Shown in pieces: positions 17,273-27,596 of a stretch of DNA of 64,000 nt (position 1 is the first letter of the stretch; the number at the start of each line of letters is the position of its first letter). Origin of the DNA: Arachnia propionica (GTDB taxonomy: Bacteria; Actinomycetota; Actinomycetes; Propionibacteriales; Propionibacteriaceae). The position numbers and the translations under genes are program-made. A model generated the notes under the pieces. The model had not been told where the DNA came from. It saw only the letters and a program-made list of their open reading frames with translations, and did no database searches. The stretch lies in the NCBI RefSeq assembly GCF_003932785.1, contig NZ_RQYT01000010.1, positions 45,392 through 109,391 on the forward strand, written 5' to 3'.

Positions 17273-18276
17273 GCCTCAGTGACGTGCAGCGGATGCTGGA
17301 GGGGGGACCCGCCCTCTGGTTCGACGACTCGCCCCGGCCCGATCTCCCGCCACGGATCGGGGCCGTCGTCGCGACCTCCGGGACCACCGGTAGCCGCCGC
17401 CTCGTCGCGCTCGGCAGGGACGCCCTCGTCGCCGCCGCCGACGCCGCCCACCGTGTGGCCGGGGACCTCACCTGGCACCTCGCACTGCCCTCCCACTACG
17501 TCGCCGGCCTCATGGTGCAGGTGCGGTCCCTGCGGGCGGGGCGACCCGTCCCCGACGCCGGGAGCGACCTCGCCGCACTCACCCCCACCGGCGACGGCGA
17601 CGCCATCAGCCTCGTCCCCACCCAACTCCACCGCGCCCTGGGCGATCCCGACCTCGTCCGCCGTCTCGCCTCCCTCGACCTCGTCCTCATCGGCGGCGCC
17701 CCGCTCGGCCCCGACCTGCGATCCCGCGCCGAGACGGCGGGAATCCGGGTCGTCGAGAGCTACGGCATGAGCGAGACCTGCGGCGGCGTCGTCTGGGACG
17801 GCGCCCCGCTGCCCGGCGTCGCCGTCGACCTCGACGACGGCCGGATCCTCCTCGGCGGCCCCACCCTGTTCGACGGCTACCTCGACGATCACGAGGCCAC
17901 CGCCGTCACCCTCGTCGACGGCTGGCTGCGCACCCGGGACCGCGGCCGCTGGGAGCAGGGACGGCTCCACGTCGAGGGTCGCATCGACGACGTCGTCATC
18001 AGCGGTGGCGTCAACATCGACCTCGCGGAGGTGCGACGCGCGGTCGAGGCCATCGACCCGCAGGCCGCCGTCGTCGCCGTCGCCGACCCGGAGTGGGGGC
18101 AGCGTGTCGTCGTCGCGGGCGCGACGGGCGACCTCGCCTGGTGGCGGGAGCGGCTCGCCGAGCGACTGCCCCGCCCCTGGCTGCCCCGCCAGCACCTCGC
18201 CCTGCCGGTGCCGCGCACTGACGGCGGCAAGCCGGATCGTGCCGCCCTCGAACACCTCGCCGCCTCGCCGCAGTGA
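17269..18276 (+). CDS. menE: o-succinylbenzoate-CoA ligase
   Basis: 335 aa, ANL (AMP-binding) superfamily. It activates o-succinylbenzoate to its CoA ester in menaquinone synthesis. The ATP loop TSGTTGSRR (residues 36-44), SYGMSETCGG, the TRDRGRW Asp/Arg hinge region, and the C-terminal PRTDGGKPDR with the catalytic Lys are present. It is shorter than generic acyl-CoA ligases because the N-terminal domain is trimmed, as is common for actinobacterial MenE. The GTG start overlaps the MFS stop by 4 bases. menA, menC and menD follow, so the name is firm. Confidence 0.93.
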   Translation: MSLSDVQRMLEGGPALWFDDSPRPDLPPRIGAVVATSGTTGSRRLVALGRDALVAAADAAHRVAGDLTWHLALPSHYVAGLMVQVRSLRAGRPVPDAGSDLAALTPTGDGDAISLVPTQLHRALGDPDLVRRLASLDLVLIGGAPLGPDLRSRAETAGIRVVESYGMSETCGGVVWDGAPLPGVAVDLDDGRILLGGPTLFDGYLDDHEATAVTLVDGWLRTRDRGRWEQGRLHVEGRIDDVVISGGVNIDLAEVRRAVEAIDPQAAVVAVADPEWGQRVVVAGATGDLAWWRERLAERLPRPWLPRQHLALPVPRTDGGKPDRAALEHLAASPQ

Positions 18277-18348
18277 CGCCGTCGGTGAGGCCCCGCAGGC
18301 GTTGAGCCTCTACCATGACCCATCATGAGCTTGAGAGGTGGCGCCGAG

Positions 18349-19281
18349 ATGGGGGATCGCCGGGACGAGCGCCGAGCCGCTCCCGTGGGGCAACGTATCG
18401 GTGTGTGGCTGGCGGGGGCGCGTCCCCGCACCCTGCCGGCCGCCGCCGCCCCAGTGCTCGCCGGGGTCGCCGCCGGGATCGGCGCGGGACTTCAGGTGCC
18501 CACGTGGCGGCTGCTCGTCCTGCCGCTGCTGTGCGTCGTCGTCGCCCTCGCCCTGCAGGTCGGGGTCAACTACGCCAACGACTACTCCGACGGTATCCGA
18601 GGGACCGACGACGTGAGGGTCGGGCCGACGAGGCTCACCGCCTCCGGCCTTGCCAGCCCCGGGGCCGTGCGCGCGGCCGCCTTCGCAAGCTTCGCAGTGG
18701 CGGCGGTCGCGGGACTCGCAGTCGTCGCCCTCTCCGGGTTCTGGTGGCTGCTGGCCGTCGGCGCCGCCGCCATCCTCGCCGCCTGGTTCTACACCGGTGG
18801 ATCGCACCCGTACGGCTACCTCGGGCTGGGTGAACTCATGGTGTTCGTCTTCTTCGGGCTCGTCGCCACCGTCGGCACCACCCTCGTCACCTTCGCGACG
18901 GTGCCGCCCGCCGCCTGGCCCGCCGCCGTCGGCGTCGGGGCCCTCGCCAGCGCCCTCCTCGTCGTCAACAACCTCCGCGACCTCACCCGCGACGCGGAGG
19001 TCGGCAAACACACCCTCGCGACCCGGCTCGGGGACCGGGCCACGCGGCTGCTCTTCGTCGGGCTGATCGTGGCCGGGTTCCTCAGTACCTTCGCCTTCGC
19101 AGCCCTCACCACCTGGTGGGCGCTGCTCGGCCTCGCCGGTTTCGTGCTCGTGCTGGCCCCGGTCGCCCGGCTCCTGGCCGGTGCCGTCGGCCGTGACCTC
19201 ATCGCGATGCTGCAGGCCACCAGCCTCACCGAACTCGCCCTCGCGGCCGGGCTGCTCCTCGGCGTGGCGGTCGGGTCGTGA
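18349..19281 (+). CDS. menA: 1,4-dihydroxy-2-naphthoate polyprenyltransferase
   Basis: 310 aa UbiA-family membrane enzyme with eight or nine hydrophobic segments. It attaches the polyprenyl chain to dihydroxynaphthoate, giving demethylmenaquinone. The two Asp-rich motifs are NYANDYSDG (N77, D78, D81), with GIRGTDD after it, and [14 protein letters not shown] in the second half; both bind Mg-diphosphate. ATG 18349 is chosen because AGAGGTGG lies 7 bp upstream; the ATG at 18325 has no ribosome-binding site. Its stop overlaps the menC GTG by 4 bases. The prenyl donor may come from the synthase encoded at 59028-59975. Confidence 0.94.
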   Translation: MGDRRDERRAAPVGQRIGVWLAGARPRTLPAAAAPVLAGVAAGIGAGLQVPTWRLLVLPLLCVVVALALQVGVNYANDYSDGIRGTDDVRVGPTRLTASGLASPGAVRAAAFASFAVAAVAGLAVVALSGFWWLLAVGAAAILAAWFYTGGSHPYGYLGLGELMVFVFFGLVATVGTTLVTFATVPPAAWPAAVGVGALASALLVVNNLRDLTRDAEVGKHTLATRLGDRATRLLFVGLIVAGFLSTFAFAALTTWWALLGLAGFVLVLAPVARLLAGAVGRDLIAMLQATSLTELALAAGLLLGVAVGS

Positions 19282-20213
19282 TCGTCTTCGACCTCCCCCT
19301 CGACGTCCCGTTCCGGGGCGTGACCCGCCGCCAGGGGATCCTCATCGAGGGCCCGGCGGGATGGGCCGAGTGGAGCCCCTTCCCGGAGTACGACGACGCC
19401 GAGGCCGGGCGCTGGCTGCACGCCACCCTCGAGGCCGCCACCTCCGGCCATCCCCGCGCCGTGCGGGATCGGGTGCCGGTCAACGGGATCGTCCCGGCGC
19501 TGCCCCCCGACGAGGCGGCCGGGCGTGCCGTCGCCTCCGGATGCGCCACCATCAAGATCAAGGTGGCGGCCCCCGGGGGAGGGCTCGCCGACGACGTCGC
19601 CCGGGTCGCGGCCGTCCGCGCCGCCCTGCCCGGGGCGGCGATCCGGGTCGACGCCAACGGCGCCTGGACCCTGCCAGAGGCGATCGCAGCGGCTGCCGCC
19701 CTCGCCCCGTTCGGGCTCGAGTACATCGAGCAGCCCTGCCGCGACGTCGCGGACCTCGCCGAGCTCAGACGCCGCCTCGCCGGGGAGGTGGCGATCGCCG
19801 CCGACGAGTCCATCCGACGCGCCGAGGACCCGCTGCTGGTGCGGGACCGCGGCGCGGCCGACGTCGTGGTGCTGAAGGTGCAGCCGCTCGGCGGCGCCCG
19901 GAACTGCCTCCGGCTCGCCGCGGAGCTGGGGCTGCCCGTGGTGGTGTCGTCGGCGATGGACTCCGCGGTCGGGCTGTACGCGGGACTCCGGCTGGCCGCC
20001 GCCCTGCCGGAGCTTCCCTTCGCCTGCGGCCTGGAGACCGCGCGGCTGCTCGCCACCGACGTCGCGTCCCCGCCGCTGATCGAGGCCGGGACGATGACGG
20101 TGGGCGAGGCCCCCCGCGTCGAGGACCCGCCGACCGCGGCCCCCGAGGTGAGGCGGTGGTGGCTGGAGCGGCTGCGTCGCGTGACGGAGCTCACGGGACG
20201 GGAGCTGCCATGA
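19278..20213 (+). CDS. menC: o-succinylbenzoate synthase
   Basis: 311 aa enolase-superfamily enzyme that dehydrates SHCHC to o-succinylbenzoate. All catalytic residues are visible: K93/K95 (TIKIKV), metal ligands D125 (DANG), E151 (IEQP) and D176 (ADES), and the second Lys K200 (LKVQPLGG). The GTG start overlaps menA by 4 bases, and the menD ATG overlaps its stop by 4 bases. Its place between menA and menD supports MenC over other muconate-cycloisomerase relatives. Confidence 0.94.
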   Translation: MIVFDLPLDVPFRGVTRRQGILIEGPAGWAEWSPFPEYDDAEAGRWLHATLEAATSGHPRAVRDRVPVNGIVPALPPDEAAGRAVASGCATIKIKVAAPGGGLADDVARVAAVRAALPGAAIRVDANGAWTLPEAIAAAAALAPFGLEYIEQPCRDVADLAELRRRLAGEVAIAADESIRRAEDPLLVRDRGAADVVVLKVQPLGGARNCLRLAAELGLPVVVSSAMDSAVGLYAGLRLAAALPELPFACGLETARLLATDVASPPLIEAGTMTVGEAPRVEDPPTAAPEVRRWWLERLRRVTELTGRELP

Positions 20214-21751
20214 ACTCGCCGCTGCTCGGCGTCGTTGCGGTGGAGGCGCTGCTCGCCTCCGGGGTCCGGCACGTCCTGCTGAGCCCCGGATCCCGCAACG
20301 CGCCGCTGTCCCTCGCCCTCCACGCCGCCGACGAGGCGGGCCTGCTCACCCTTCACGTCCGCATCGACGAGCGGGTCGCCGGGTTCATCGCGTTGGGGAT
20401 CGCGAAGGCCAGCCGGTCGCCGGTCGCGGTCGTGACGACCTCCGGCACCGCCGTCGGGAACCTGCTGCCCGCCGTCATGGAGGCCAGGGCCAGCGGGATC
20501 CCCCTGGTCCTGCTCACGGCCGACCGGCCCGCCCATGCGGTGGGGACCGGCGCGAACCAGACCACCGACCAGGTGGGGCTGTTCGGTGCCCAGGTCCTGG
20601 GCACCGTGCGGATGAGCTCCAGCAGCGGCGACGAGCGCTCCTGGTGGGGGCAACTGACCCGGGCCGTCGCCCTCGCCACCGGGATCAGGACCCGCCTACC
20701 GGGTCCTGTCCACGTCAACGTGGAGTTCGACCTGCCGCTGGTCGACGCGACGGTGCGGCCCCCGGCGGCCCAGCCCCCTCGACCTGTCCTCGCCTCGAGC
20801 AGCGGGGTGAGCGTCCACGAGGTGACGACGCCGGCCCGGACGGTCATCCTCGCCGGCGACGCGCCCCCCGCGGTCGGGGCGGAGGCGCGGGCGCTGGCTC
20901 GGATCGCGCGGGTGCCGCTGCTGGCCGAGCCCTCCAGCAATGCGCGGTCGGGGGATGCGGTGCCGCGCTACCGTGAGCAGCTGGCCCGCCTCGGCCCCGA
21001 GATCGAGCGGGTCGTCGTGTTCGGGCATCCCACGCTGTCCCGCCCCGTGACCGCCCTGCTGTCCCGGGACGACGTCGAGGTGATCGTCGTCGCCGACCGG
21101 GCCGACTGGGTCGATCCCGGGCACGTCGCCGCGCGCGTCGTCGACCGGGTCCTGCTCCCCGAGGGGGATCCCGACTGGTACCACCGGTGGGACCGTGGCG
21201 TGCCGGAGCCGACGGGGCTCACCTTCGAGGCGGTCGCCGCGGCCGTCGTGCGCGCCGTCGGTCCGGGGGAGCACCTGGTGTTCGGGGCCAGCTCCAGCAT
21301 CCGGCACGCCGACGTCGCCCCCGTCCCGGAACACCCTGGCACCTGTCATGCCAACCGCGGCCTCGCCGGGATCGACGGGACGCTGGCCACCGCGACGGGG
21401 ATCGCGCTCGCCACTGGCGCCCCGACGACGGTCCTGCTCGGGGACCTCACCCTCCAGCACGACCTCGGGGCCCTCGTGCTCCCGCCGAGCGAGCCAACAA
21501 TTGATCTACGCGTCATCCTTGTGGATGACGATGGGGGGTCGATCTTCGGCCAGCTGGAGCAGGGGGCTCCAGAGTTCCGCCGTGCCTTCGACCGCGTGTT
21601 TCGTGCACCCCAGGGGGTTGACTGTTCCGAAGCGGCACTCACGTTCGGCTGGAAGGTCGACAATGTGAGAAGCTTGGCCGCGCTTGAGTCGCGACTACGC
21701 TGCGGATTCTCTGGCCGAGAGTTACTGCGTGTGGTCCCGGCAGCGGGATAG
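20210..21751 (+). CDS. menD: SEPHCHC synthase (menaquinone biosynthesis, thiamine-diphosphate enzyme)
   Basis: 513 aa, slightly short of the usual 550. MenD joins 2-oxoglutarate to isochorismate using thiamine diphosphate. The SPGSRN motif (25-30), catalytic Glu54 in [15 protein letters not shown] and LTADRP are present in the N-terminal half. The cofactor-binding region has [16 protein letters not shown] and a Mg-binding GDLTLQHD...DDDGGSIF segment. GGAG precedes the ATG at 20210. The isochorismate comes from MenF, whose gene is about 20 kb away at 40886-42133. The last 250 bp are less GC-rich than the rest of the gene. Confidence 0.95.
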   Translation: MNSPLLGVVAVEALLASGVRHVLLSPGSRNAPLSLALHAADEAGLLTLHVRIDERVAGFIALGIAKASRSPVAVVTTSGTAVGNLLPAVMEARASGIPLVLLTADRPAHAVGTGANQTTDQVGLFGAQVLGTVRMSSSSGDERSWWGQLTRAVALATGIRTRLPGPVHVNVEFDLPLVDATVRPPAAQPPRPVLASSSGVSVHEVTTPARTVILAGDAPPAVGAEARALARIARVPLLAEPSSNARSGDAVPRYREQLARLGPEIERVVVFGHPTLSRPVTALLSRDDVEVIVVADRADWVDPGHVAARVVDRVLLPEGDPDWYHRWDRGVPEPTGLTFEAVAAAVVRAVGPGEHLVFGASSSIRHADVAPVPEHPGTCHANRGLAGIDGTLATATGIALATGAPTTVLLGDLTLQHDLGALVLPPSEPTIDLRVILVDDDGGSIFGQLEQGAPEFRRAFDRVFRAPQGVDCSEAALTFGWKVDNVRSLAALESRLRCGFSGRELLRVVPAAG

Positions 21752-21799
21752 CCTCGGAGACACACTTAACCCCGATCAATCGACGCGAGAGGAGTATGC

Positions 21800-22252
21800 A
21801 TGCGACGGTTCCACCGGCCCGTGCGACGGGCCAGTGACATCCTCGAGGAGTTCTCCGGCTCGGGAGATCCTGCGGAGTTGAGCCGTGCCGCACACGACAC
21901 CGCGGCGATCCTCGTACTGCTGGCCAAGGAGAGGTCTCCTGAGGTCCGTGCCCGCATGGCGGAGCACCTCAATCACGAAGGGGTCGAGGAGCTGGTTCAG
22001 CTGTGGCAGCAGGCCGCCCCGATCTCCCTCCCCGGAGCGCTGTGGAAGCTCTACCAGATCGAGCGGCAACTGCCCGAGGGGCCCGTGGCCTCCGACATCC
22101 GGCTGCTGCTCGGCGGACACTTCGACGGCGAGTTCGGCGAACTGTGTGAACGGGCCGCCATCATCGGGCGTCGACTCGGGCCCCGCTGGGACAACTGGGC
22201 CGCCGAGCTCGAGGCGTGCGCCAACCAGTGGCACTCCGGTGTCCTCTGGTGA
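21800..22252 (+). CDS. unrecognised small cytoplasmic protein
   Basis: 150 aa, mostly helical by composition, with no signal or membrane segment. It begins RRFHRPVRRASDILEEFS and has AAHDTAAILVLL and SLPGALWKLYQIE segments. AGAGGAG lies 5 bp before the ATG at 21800. It follows menD by 48 bp and may be in the same transcript. I do not recognise the function; the pattern looks like a conserved actinobacterial protein rather than a chance frame. Confidence 0.65.
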   Translation: MRRFHRPVRRASDILEEFSGSGDPAELSRAAHDTAAILVLLAKERSPEVRARMAEHLNHEGVEELVQLWQQAAPISLPGALWKLYQIERQLPEGPVASDIRLLLGGHFDGEFGELCERAAIIGRRLGPRWDNWAAELEACANQWHSGVLW

Positions 22253-22298
22253 CGATGTCAATCCACCAAGGACGGCGGAAACCGGCTAGCATGGCAGT

Positions 22299-22412
22299 GC
22301 CGGGCCGCGGTAACCCCGGGCTCCACCTCTAGCCGCTGCGAGCGGCCTCACGCCGAGAGGCGTTCCCGGTCCGGCCCCATTGCCCACCCCGCCCCCACCC
22401 ACGAGGTGGGGG
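22299..22412 (+). promoter_or_regulatory. structured leader upstream of pntA
   Basis: Three nested pairings can be drawn: GCCGGGCC (22299-22306) with 22368-22375, CCTCT (22326-22330) with AGAGG (22356-22360), and GCCGCT/AGCGGC (22332-22346). A separate hairpin, CCCCCACC (22392-22399) with GGTGGGGG (22405-22412), covers most of the purine-rich ribosome-binding site of pntA. This could be a regulatory leader or attenuator, or partly a terminator of the previous transcript. It matches no riboswitch class I can recognise. Confidence 0.45.
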
Positions 22413-22423
22413 AGCGGTAGCTT

Positions 22424-23956
22424 GTGGCCATGCGCATTGGGGTCATCAGGGAGCGGGACGACGCCCGGGTCGCCGCCACTCCGACAACCGTGGAACGACT
22501 CATCCGGCTCGGCTACGAGGTCGACGTCGAGTCCGGCGCCGGGGCCATGGCCTCCCTCCCCGACGATGCCTACGTGGCGGCCGGGGCACGGATCGTCGAA
22601 TCGGCCTGGGGGGCCGACGTCGTCGTGGCGGTCAACCCACCCGAGGAGGAGCAGATCGCTGCCATGCGGCCGGGGGCCACCCTCATCGGGTTCCTCGCCC
22701 CGAGACAGCGGCCGGAGCTCACCGACCGGCTCGCCGCCCAGGGGATCACCGCCCTCAGCATGGACATGGTGCCCCGCACGTCCCGGGCCCAGGCCCTCGA
22801 CGCCCTCAGCTCGCTCGCCAACATCTCCGGCTACCGGGCCGTCGTCGAGGCCGCCCACGCCTTCGGCCGGTTCTTCACCGGCCAGGTGACCGCGGCGGGC
22901 AAGGTGCCGCCCGCGACCGTCTTCGTCATCGGCGCCGGCGTGGCGGGACTCGCCGCCATCGGGGCGGCGAACTCGCTCGGGGCCGTCGTCCGCGCCACCG
23001 ATGTCCGGCCCGAGACGGCCGAGCAGGTCGAGTCGATGGGGGCCACCTTCGTGCACGTCGACTCCGCCGACCAGGGGATCTCCTCCGACGGCTACGCCAA
23101 GGAGGTCGGGGAGGACTACGCCCGACGCGCGGCGGAACTGTACGCCGCCCAGGCCCGCGAGGTGGACATCATCATCACCACCGCGGCCATCCCCGGAAAG
23201 CCCTCGCCGAAACTGATCACCGCCGACATGGTGGCCAGCATGAAACCCGGTTCGGTCATCGTCGACCTCGGCGCCGTGGGCGGCGGCAACTGCGAACTCA
23301 CCCGACCGGGGGAGAGCCACGTCACCGACAACGGGGTGACCATCATCGGCTGGACCGACCTCGCCGCGAGACTGCCCGGGCAGAGCTCCCAGCTCTACGG
23401 CACCAACATCGTCAACGCGCTCGCGCTCATGACCCCCGGCAAGGACGGCGAACTCGTCATCGATGTCGACGACGAGGTGGTGCGCACCATGACCGTCGTG
23501 CTGCGCGGCGAGATCACCTTCCCACCACCCCCGATCCAGGTGTCGGCGGCGCCGAGCCCCAGCCCCGCCGCCGCGACGGAGGTGGTCGCCCCACCGCCGC
23601 GACCACCACGCCCCTGGTGGCACGAGGTTGCCCTCGTCGGGCTCGGTGCGGCTGTCTTCATCGCCGCCCTCACCGTTGCCCCGGCGAGCTTCGTGGGCCT
23701 CATGGCGGTCTTCGTCGTCGCCGTGGTCGTCGGGTACTACGTCGTGTGGAACGTCACCCACGCCCTCCACACCCCGCTCATGAGCGTCACCAACGCGGTC
23801 TCGGGCATCATCGTCGTCGGGGCCATGACCCAACTCGCCCACCCCGAGTGGGCGGTCAAGATCCTTGCCTTCGTGGCGGTCCTCATCGCCTCCATCAACG
23901 TCTTCGGCGGGTTCACCGTGACCCACCGGATGCTGGGCATGTTCAGGAAGGGCTGA
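22424..23956 (+). CDS. pntA: proton-translocating NAD(P) transhydrogenase, alpha subunit
   Basis: 510 aa. It binds NAD(H) and, with PntB, couples hydride transfer between NADH and NADP+ to proton flow. Residues 1-370 are the alanine-dehydrogenase-like dI domain with the Rossmann motif [13 protein letters not shown] and [13 protein letters not shown] Pro/Ala-rich linker (about 375-400) leads to four hydrophobic helices ending at 500, so the alpha-1 and alpha-2 parts are one chain as in E. coli. GTG 22424 has GGGGGAG 9 bp upstream; ATG 22430 is the alternative, two codons later. pntB follows after 3 bp. Confidence 0.95.
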   Translation: MAMRIGVIRERDDARVAATPTTVERLIRLGYEVDVESGAGAMASLPDDAYVAAGARIVESAWGADVVVAVNPPEEEQIAAMRPGATLIGFLAPRQRPELTDRLAAQGITALSMDMVPRTSRAQALDALSSLANISGYRAVVEAAHAFGRFFTGQVTAAGKVPPATVFVIGAGVAGLAAIGAANSLGAVVRATDVRPETAEQVESMGATFVHVDSADQGISSDGYAKEVGEDYARRAAELYAAQAREVDIIITTAAIPGKPSPKLITADMVASMKPGSVIVDLGAVGGGNCELTRPGESHVTDNGVTIIGWTDLAARLPGQSSQLYGTNIVNALALMTPGKDGELVIDVDDEVVRTMTVVLRGEITFPPPPIQVSAAPSPSPAAATEVVAPPPRPPRPWWHEVALVGLGAAVFIAALTVAPASFVGLMAVFVVAVVVGYYVVWNVTHALHTPLMSVTNAVSGIIVVGAMTQLAHPEWAVKILAFVAVLIASINVFGGFTVTHRMLGMFRKG

Positions 23957-23959
23957 GTC

Positions 23960-25354
23960 GTGCTGCAGAACTTCATCGGTGCCACCTACATCGCGGCCGG
24001 GCTGATGTTCATCCTCGCCCTGGCAGGGCTCAGCAAGCACGAGACCGCGAAGAAGGGCAATGCCTACGGCATCCTCGGCATGGTCTTCGCCCTCGTCGCC
24101 ACGAACTTCTCCATCGCCTGGCAGGATCTCGCCGCGGGCCGACCCCAGTGGAGTTCCGCCGTCCTGCTCTACGCGGCCGTCCTGGTCGGCGGTGCCATCG
24201 GCGTGTGGCGGGCGCGACGCGTCGAGATGACGGCCATGCCGGAACTCATCGCCCTGCTGCACAGCTTCGTCGGGGCCGCCGCGGTGCTCGTCGGCATCAA
24301 CGTCCATCTGGCCGCCACCCACTCCGACGTGGTGCACGCCGTCGAGGTGGTCCTCGGCGTGTTCATCGGTGCCGTCACCTTCACCGGCTCCCTCGTGGCC
24401 TGGGGCAAGCTCAACGGGCGGATGGCCTCGAAACCCCTGGTCCTGCCGGGGCGGCACTGGTTGAATCTCGGGCTCGTCCTGGCCTCCGTCGGCCTCGGCT
24501 GGTGGTACGTGGCCTCCGGCTCGCTCATCCCACTCCTGTTGGTCACGGTGCTGGCCCTCGTGCTTGGTTTCCACCTCGTGGCGGCCATCGGTGGCGCCGA
24601 CATGCCGGTGGTGGTGTCCATGCTCAACTCCTACTCGGGCTGGGCCGCCGCGTTCTCCGGGTTCATGCTCGACATGAGCGTCCTCATCATCACCGGCGCC
24701 CTCGTCGGCGCCTCCGGCGCGATCCTGTCCTACATCATGTGCCGGGCCATGAACCGGTCCTTCGTCTCCGTCATTCTCGGTGGCTTCGGCGACGCCCCCG
24801 TGACGGAGTCCGCCGAGATGGGGGAGTACCGGGAGGCCAGCACCGCGGAGGTCGCCCAGCTGCTCGACGGCGCCCGTTCCGTCGTCATCGCGCCCGGCTA
24901 CGGGATGGCCGTCGCGCAGGCCCAGTACCCCGTCGCCGAGTTGACCTCACAGTTGCGGCAACGGGGAGTCGAGGTGCGGTTCGCCATCCATCCCGTCGCC
25001 GGCCGCCTGCCCGGGCACATGAACGTGCTCCTGGCGGAGGCCAAGGTGCCCTACGACATCGTGCTGGAGATGGATGAGATCAACGATGACTTCGCCGACA
25101 CCGACGTCGTCCTCGTCATCGGTGCCAACGACACCGTCAACCCGGCGGCCAACGAGCCCGGCTCCCCGATCTCCGGGATGCCCGTGCTCCGGGTGTGGGA
25201 GGCCGACCGGGTGGTGGTGTTCAAACGCTCCATGAGTGCCGGCTATGCGGGAGTACAAAACCCGTTGTTCTTCAACGACAACTCGGTGATGTGCTTCGGA
25301 GATGCCAAGGCGACGGTGCAGCAGATCCTCACGGATCTTGCCGCTGGGTCGTGA
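23960..25354 (+). CDS. pntB: proton-translocating NAD(P) transhydrogenase, beta subunit
   Basis: 464 aa. The first 260 residues hold about eight or nine membrane helices, including a conserved His in ALLHSFVG. The C-terminal domain (about 290-464) binds NADP(H), with the motifs [30 protein letters not shown] and [10 protein letters not shown]. It partners PntA to make NADPH at the expense of the proton gradient that Nuo could supply. GGAAGGG precedes the GTG start. Its 3' end overlaps the convergent siderophore-interacting protein gene by 26 bases. Confidence 0.96.
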   Translation: MLQNFIGATYIAAGLMFILALAGLSKHETAKKGNAYGILGMVFALVATNFSIAWQDLAAGRPQWSSAVLLYAAVLVGGAIGVWRARRVEMTAMPELIALLHSFVGAAAVLVGINVHLAATHSDVVHAVEVVLGVFIGAVTFTGSLVAWGKLNGRMASKPLVLPGRHWLNLGLVLASVGLGWWYVASGSLIPLLLVTVLALVLGFHLVAAIGGADMPVVVSMLNSYSGWAAAFSGFMLDMSVLIITGALVGASGAILSYIMCRAMNRSFVSVILGGFGDAPVTESAEMGEYREASTAEVAQLLDGARSVVIAPGYGMAVAQAQYPVAELTSQLRQRGVEVRFAIHPVAGRLPGHMNVLLAEAKVPYDIVLEMDEINDDFADTDVVLVIGANDTVNPAANEPGSPISGMPVLRVWEADRVVVFKRSMSAGYAGVQNPLFFNDNSVMCFGDAKATVQQILTDLAAGS

Positions 25355-26150
25355 GATCGGCCTCTAGCTGTGCCGTGAACTCCTTCTTGCTGGCCCGCCA
25401 CTGCTCGTCGGTCATGCCGCGACGCCAGTAGCCGGAGATCGAGACGTCCTCGCGGGGAACCCCCAGCCCGAGGAGGAGATGCCGCCGGAGGGAGCGCACC
25501 ATCTCCGCCACGCCGTGCACGAACCATCCGATCCGCCCCTCGGGCAGCTGGAGGGAGCGCACCGCCTCGATGAGTGGTTCCCCGTGGAGGGCGTCCCCAC
25601 GCATCAGCCATGTCGTCTCCACGCCTGGCCGGGAGGGGAAGTCGAAGCGATGATCCACCTCGAGCAGCACCGTCGCCGTGACTCCGTCGGGGAGGGCCTC
25701 GACGCCGGCGGCGATGGCGGGGGCCGCGGACTCATCACCGGCGAGGACGACGTGATCGAGGTCGGCGCTGGGGGACCAGGCTCCACCCGGGCCGAGGAAG
25801 CCGACCGGGGTGCCGGGCGAGACCGTCGACGCCCACGGGCCCGCGACGCCGGAGTCTCCGTGGGTGACGACATCGACGGTCATGGTGTCGTCGTCGAAGG
25901 CCCGGATGGTGTAGGCCCGCAGCACCGGCTGCTGGTCGGCCGGGAGCTCGGCCTGCGCCTCCGCGAGGTCGAACGGCCAGGTCAGCCCCGACCCGGGGCG
26001 GGGTAGCACGAACTTGATGTAGCAGTCGGAGAACGCGACCTCCGCGGCGGTCAGATCCTCCGTCCTCAGGCGCAGCCGCACCATGGTGGGGGCCAGCAGC
26101 TGCCGGTCGATCACGGTGGCGGTGCGGGCACGTCGAGCGGGTCGGGTCAT
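25329..26150 (-). CDS. siderophore-interacting protein (ViuB-type flavin reductase)
   Basis: 273 aa SIP-family protein. The FAD motif RAYTIR (residues 78-83), GDESAAPAI in the NAD(P)-binding part, and the C-terminal [20 protein letters not shown] are hallmarks. Such enzymes reduce ferric siderophores in the cytoplasm to release iron. AGGAGG lies 6 bp before the ATG at 26150. The 8-mer AGCCTAAC at 26179-26186, about 30 bp upstream, matches the core of a DtxR/IdeR box, so iron control is plausible. No siderophore uptake genes are adjacent. The gene overlaps pntB tail to tail by 26 bases. Confidence 0.92.
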   Translation of the reverse strand: MTRPARRARTATVIDRQLLAPTMVRLRLRTEDLTAAEVAFSDCYIKFVLPRPGSGLTWPFDLAEAQAELPADQQPVLRAYTIRAFDDDTMTVDVVTHGDSGVAGPWASTVSPGTPVGFLGPGGAWSPSADLDHVVLAGDESAAPAIAAGVEALPDGVTATVLLEVDHRFDFPSRPGVETTWLMRGDALHGEPLIEAVRSLQLPEGRIGWFVHGVAEMVRSLRRHLLLGLGVPREDVSISGYWRRGMTDEQWRASKKEFTAQLEADLTTQRQDP

Positions 26151-26222
26151 GGGCCCTCCTGAGGTCTCGGGGACACCCAGCCTAACGGGAGGGCCATGGC
26201 GAGGACGGTCTTCTCACCGCTG

Positions 26223-27596
26223 TCACTGGTTGCGGATGGCCTCGAGGGCGCTGAGTCTCGTCGCCCGGTGGGCCGGGATGAGTCCCGCGACCGTCCCGAT
26301 GAGGGTGGCGAAAACCAGCGTGGCCCCCGCCAGCCAGAGCGGGATGACTGACAGCGGGGCCCCGCCGCCCCCGAGCCCGAGGGCCCCGAGGGCACCCCCG
26401 TCGCCCTGGTCGCCCTGACCCATCGTGTTGTTCAGCACCGCCGAGGTGGCGTAGCTGCCGAGGATGCCGATGACCCCGCCGATGAGGCCGATACCTGCCG
26501 CCTCGAACAGGAACAGGGCGCGGATGTCCCGCAGGGCGGCACCCAGCACCTTCATCACGCCGATCTCCTTGGTGCGCTCGTAGACGCTCATCATCATCGT
26601 GTTGGCGATGCCGATCGCCGCCACGAGGAGGGAGACGGCCCCGATGCCGCCGAAGACCGCCTGGATCATCTGGGTCTGCTCCTGAGCGGCCTTGATCCAC
26701 TCGATGGCTGCGTACGCCTGGTAGCCGTCGTCGCGAACCGCCTTGAGCACCTGCTCCGAGGCCTTGAGGTCCTCCGTGACGAGGAGGAAGGCGTTGTAGG
26801 TGAACGACCCCTTGGGCTTGCCGTTGCTGTGGGTCTCCTGGCCCGGCAGGGCCTTGCCGCGGTTCGCCTTGTCCCATGCCTTCTTCAGGACATCCAGGTC
26901 CATGTAGATGGTGTTGGAGGTCTCGGAGTACTCGCCGAACACCCCGGCCAGTACCCCGGTGACCTTGGTCTCCACTGGCTTCAGTTTCGGACCCTCCTGC
27001 CCCTGGTCCCCTTGGCTGGGCTCGGGGCCGGGCGGGGCGAAACCCTCCGTCTCGAAGTTGACCGTGATCTTCTCGCCCAGCAGCGACTCGCCCGAGTCGT
27101 GGAAGGTCTCACCGGTGCGGGGCTTGTACAGGTCGCCGGAGACCATGTGCCCCACGGTGAGTCCGGAGACGCCGGCGTCGGGAGCGTTGCCCTCGCCGAT
27201 CTCCAGTTTCAGGTGGGCCAGCGACTCCCGCGGCACCGCGATGAGCTGGGCCCCTCCCTCGTACTTGCCGACCTTCAGGCTCACGAATTGCTCGTAGACC
27301 GGGATGACGTGCTGGACCCCCTCGTAGCCCGCCAGCGTCGCCGCCATCTTGTCATCCATGCGGGGCGGCTTCCCTCGCCCGGTCTTCTCCTGAGGGGGGC
27401 CGCTCACCGAGACCCGGGTGAGGGTCACCTCGGACTCGATGCTCTTGACCACGGACTCGGTCAGCCCGATGCCGAGCGAGACCATGACGACGACAGCGAT
27501 GGTGCCGATGGTCACTCCCGCCACGGTCAGGACCGTGCGGAACTTCCGCTGCCACAGTGAGGCGAGGCTCGTGGTCAGCAGATCGGTGAATCTCAT
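26223..27596 (-). CDS. ABC transporter permease, MacB/FtsX type
   Basis: 457 aa. One helix lies at the N-terminus (about 21-43), followed by a large extracytoplasmic MacB-like domain (to about residue 310) that carries a Gln/Gly-rich insert, then three C-terminal helices. The cytoplasmic loop MMSVYERTKEIGVMKVLGA is the FtsX signature. The ATG at 27596 overlaps the stop of the preceding gene by 4 bases; an upstream extension to 27740 would lie inside that gene and is rejected. With the ATPase at 28705 and the anchored protein at 27593 it forms a three-gene export or mechanotransmission system; the cargo is unknown. Confidence 0.88.
   Translation of the reverse strand: MRFTDLLTTSLASLWQRKFRTVLTVAGVTIGTIAVVVMVSLGIGLTESVVKSIESEVTLTRVSVSGPPQEKTGRGKPPRMDDKMAATLAGYEGVQHVIPVYEQFVSLKVGKYEGGAQLIAVPRESLAHLKLEIGEGNAPDAGVSGLTVGHMVSGDLYKPRTGETFHDSGESLLGEKITVNFETEGFAPPGPEPSQGDQGQEGPKLKPVETKVTGVLAGVFGEYSETSNTIYMDLDVLKKAWDKANRGKALPGQETHSNGKPKGSFTYNAFLLVTEDLKASEQVLKAVRDDGYQAYAAIEWIKAAQEQTQMIQAVFGGIGAVSLLVAAIGIANTMMMSVYERTKEIGVMKVLGAALRDIRALFLFEAAGIGLIGGVIGILGSYATSAVLNNTMGQGDQGDGGALGALGLGGGGAPLSVIPLWLAGATLVFATLIGTVAGLIPAHRATRLSALEAIRNQ

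Noticed and set aside
22286..24574. 762-codon minus-strand open frame
   Set aside because: Antisense to pntA and pntB with no motif.
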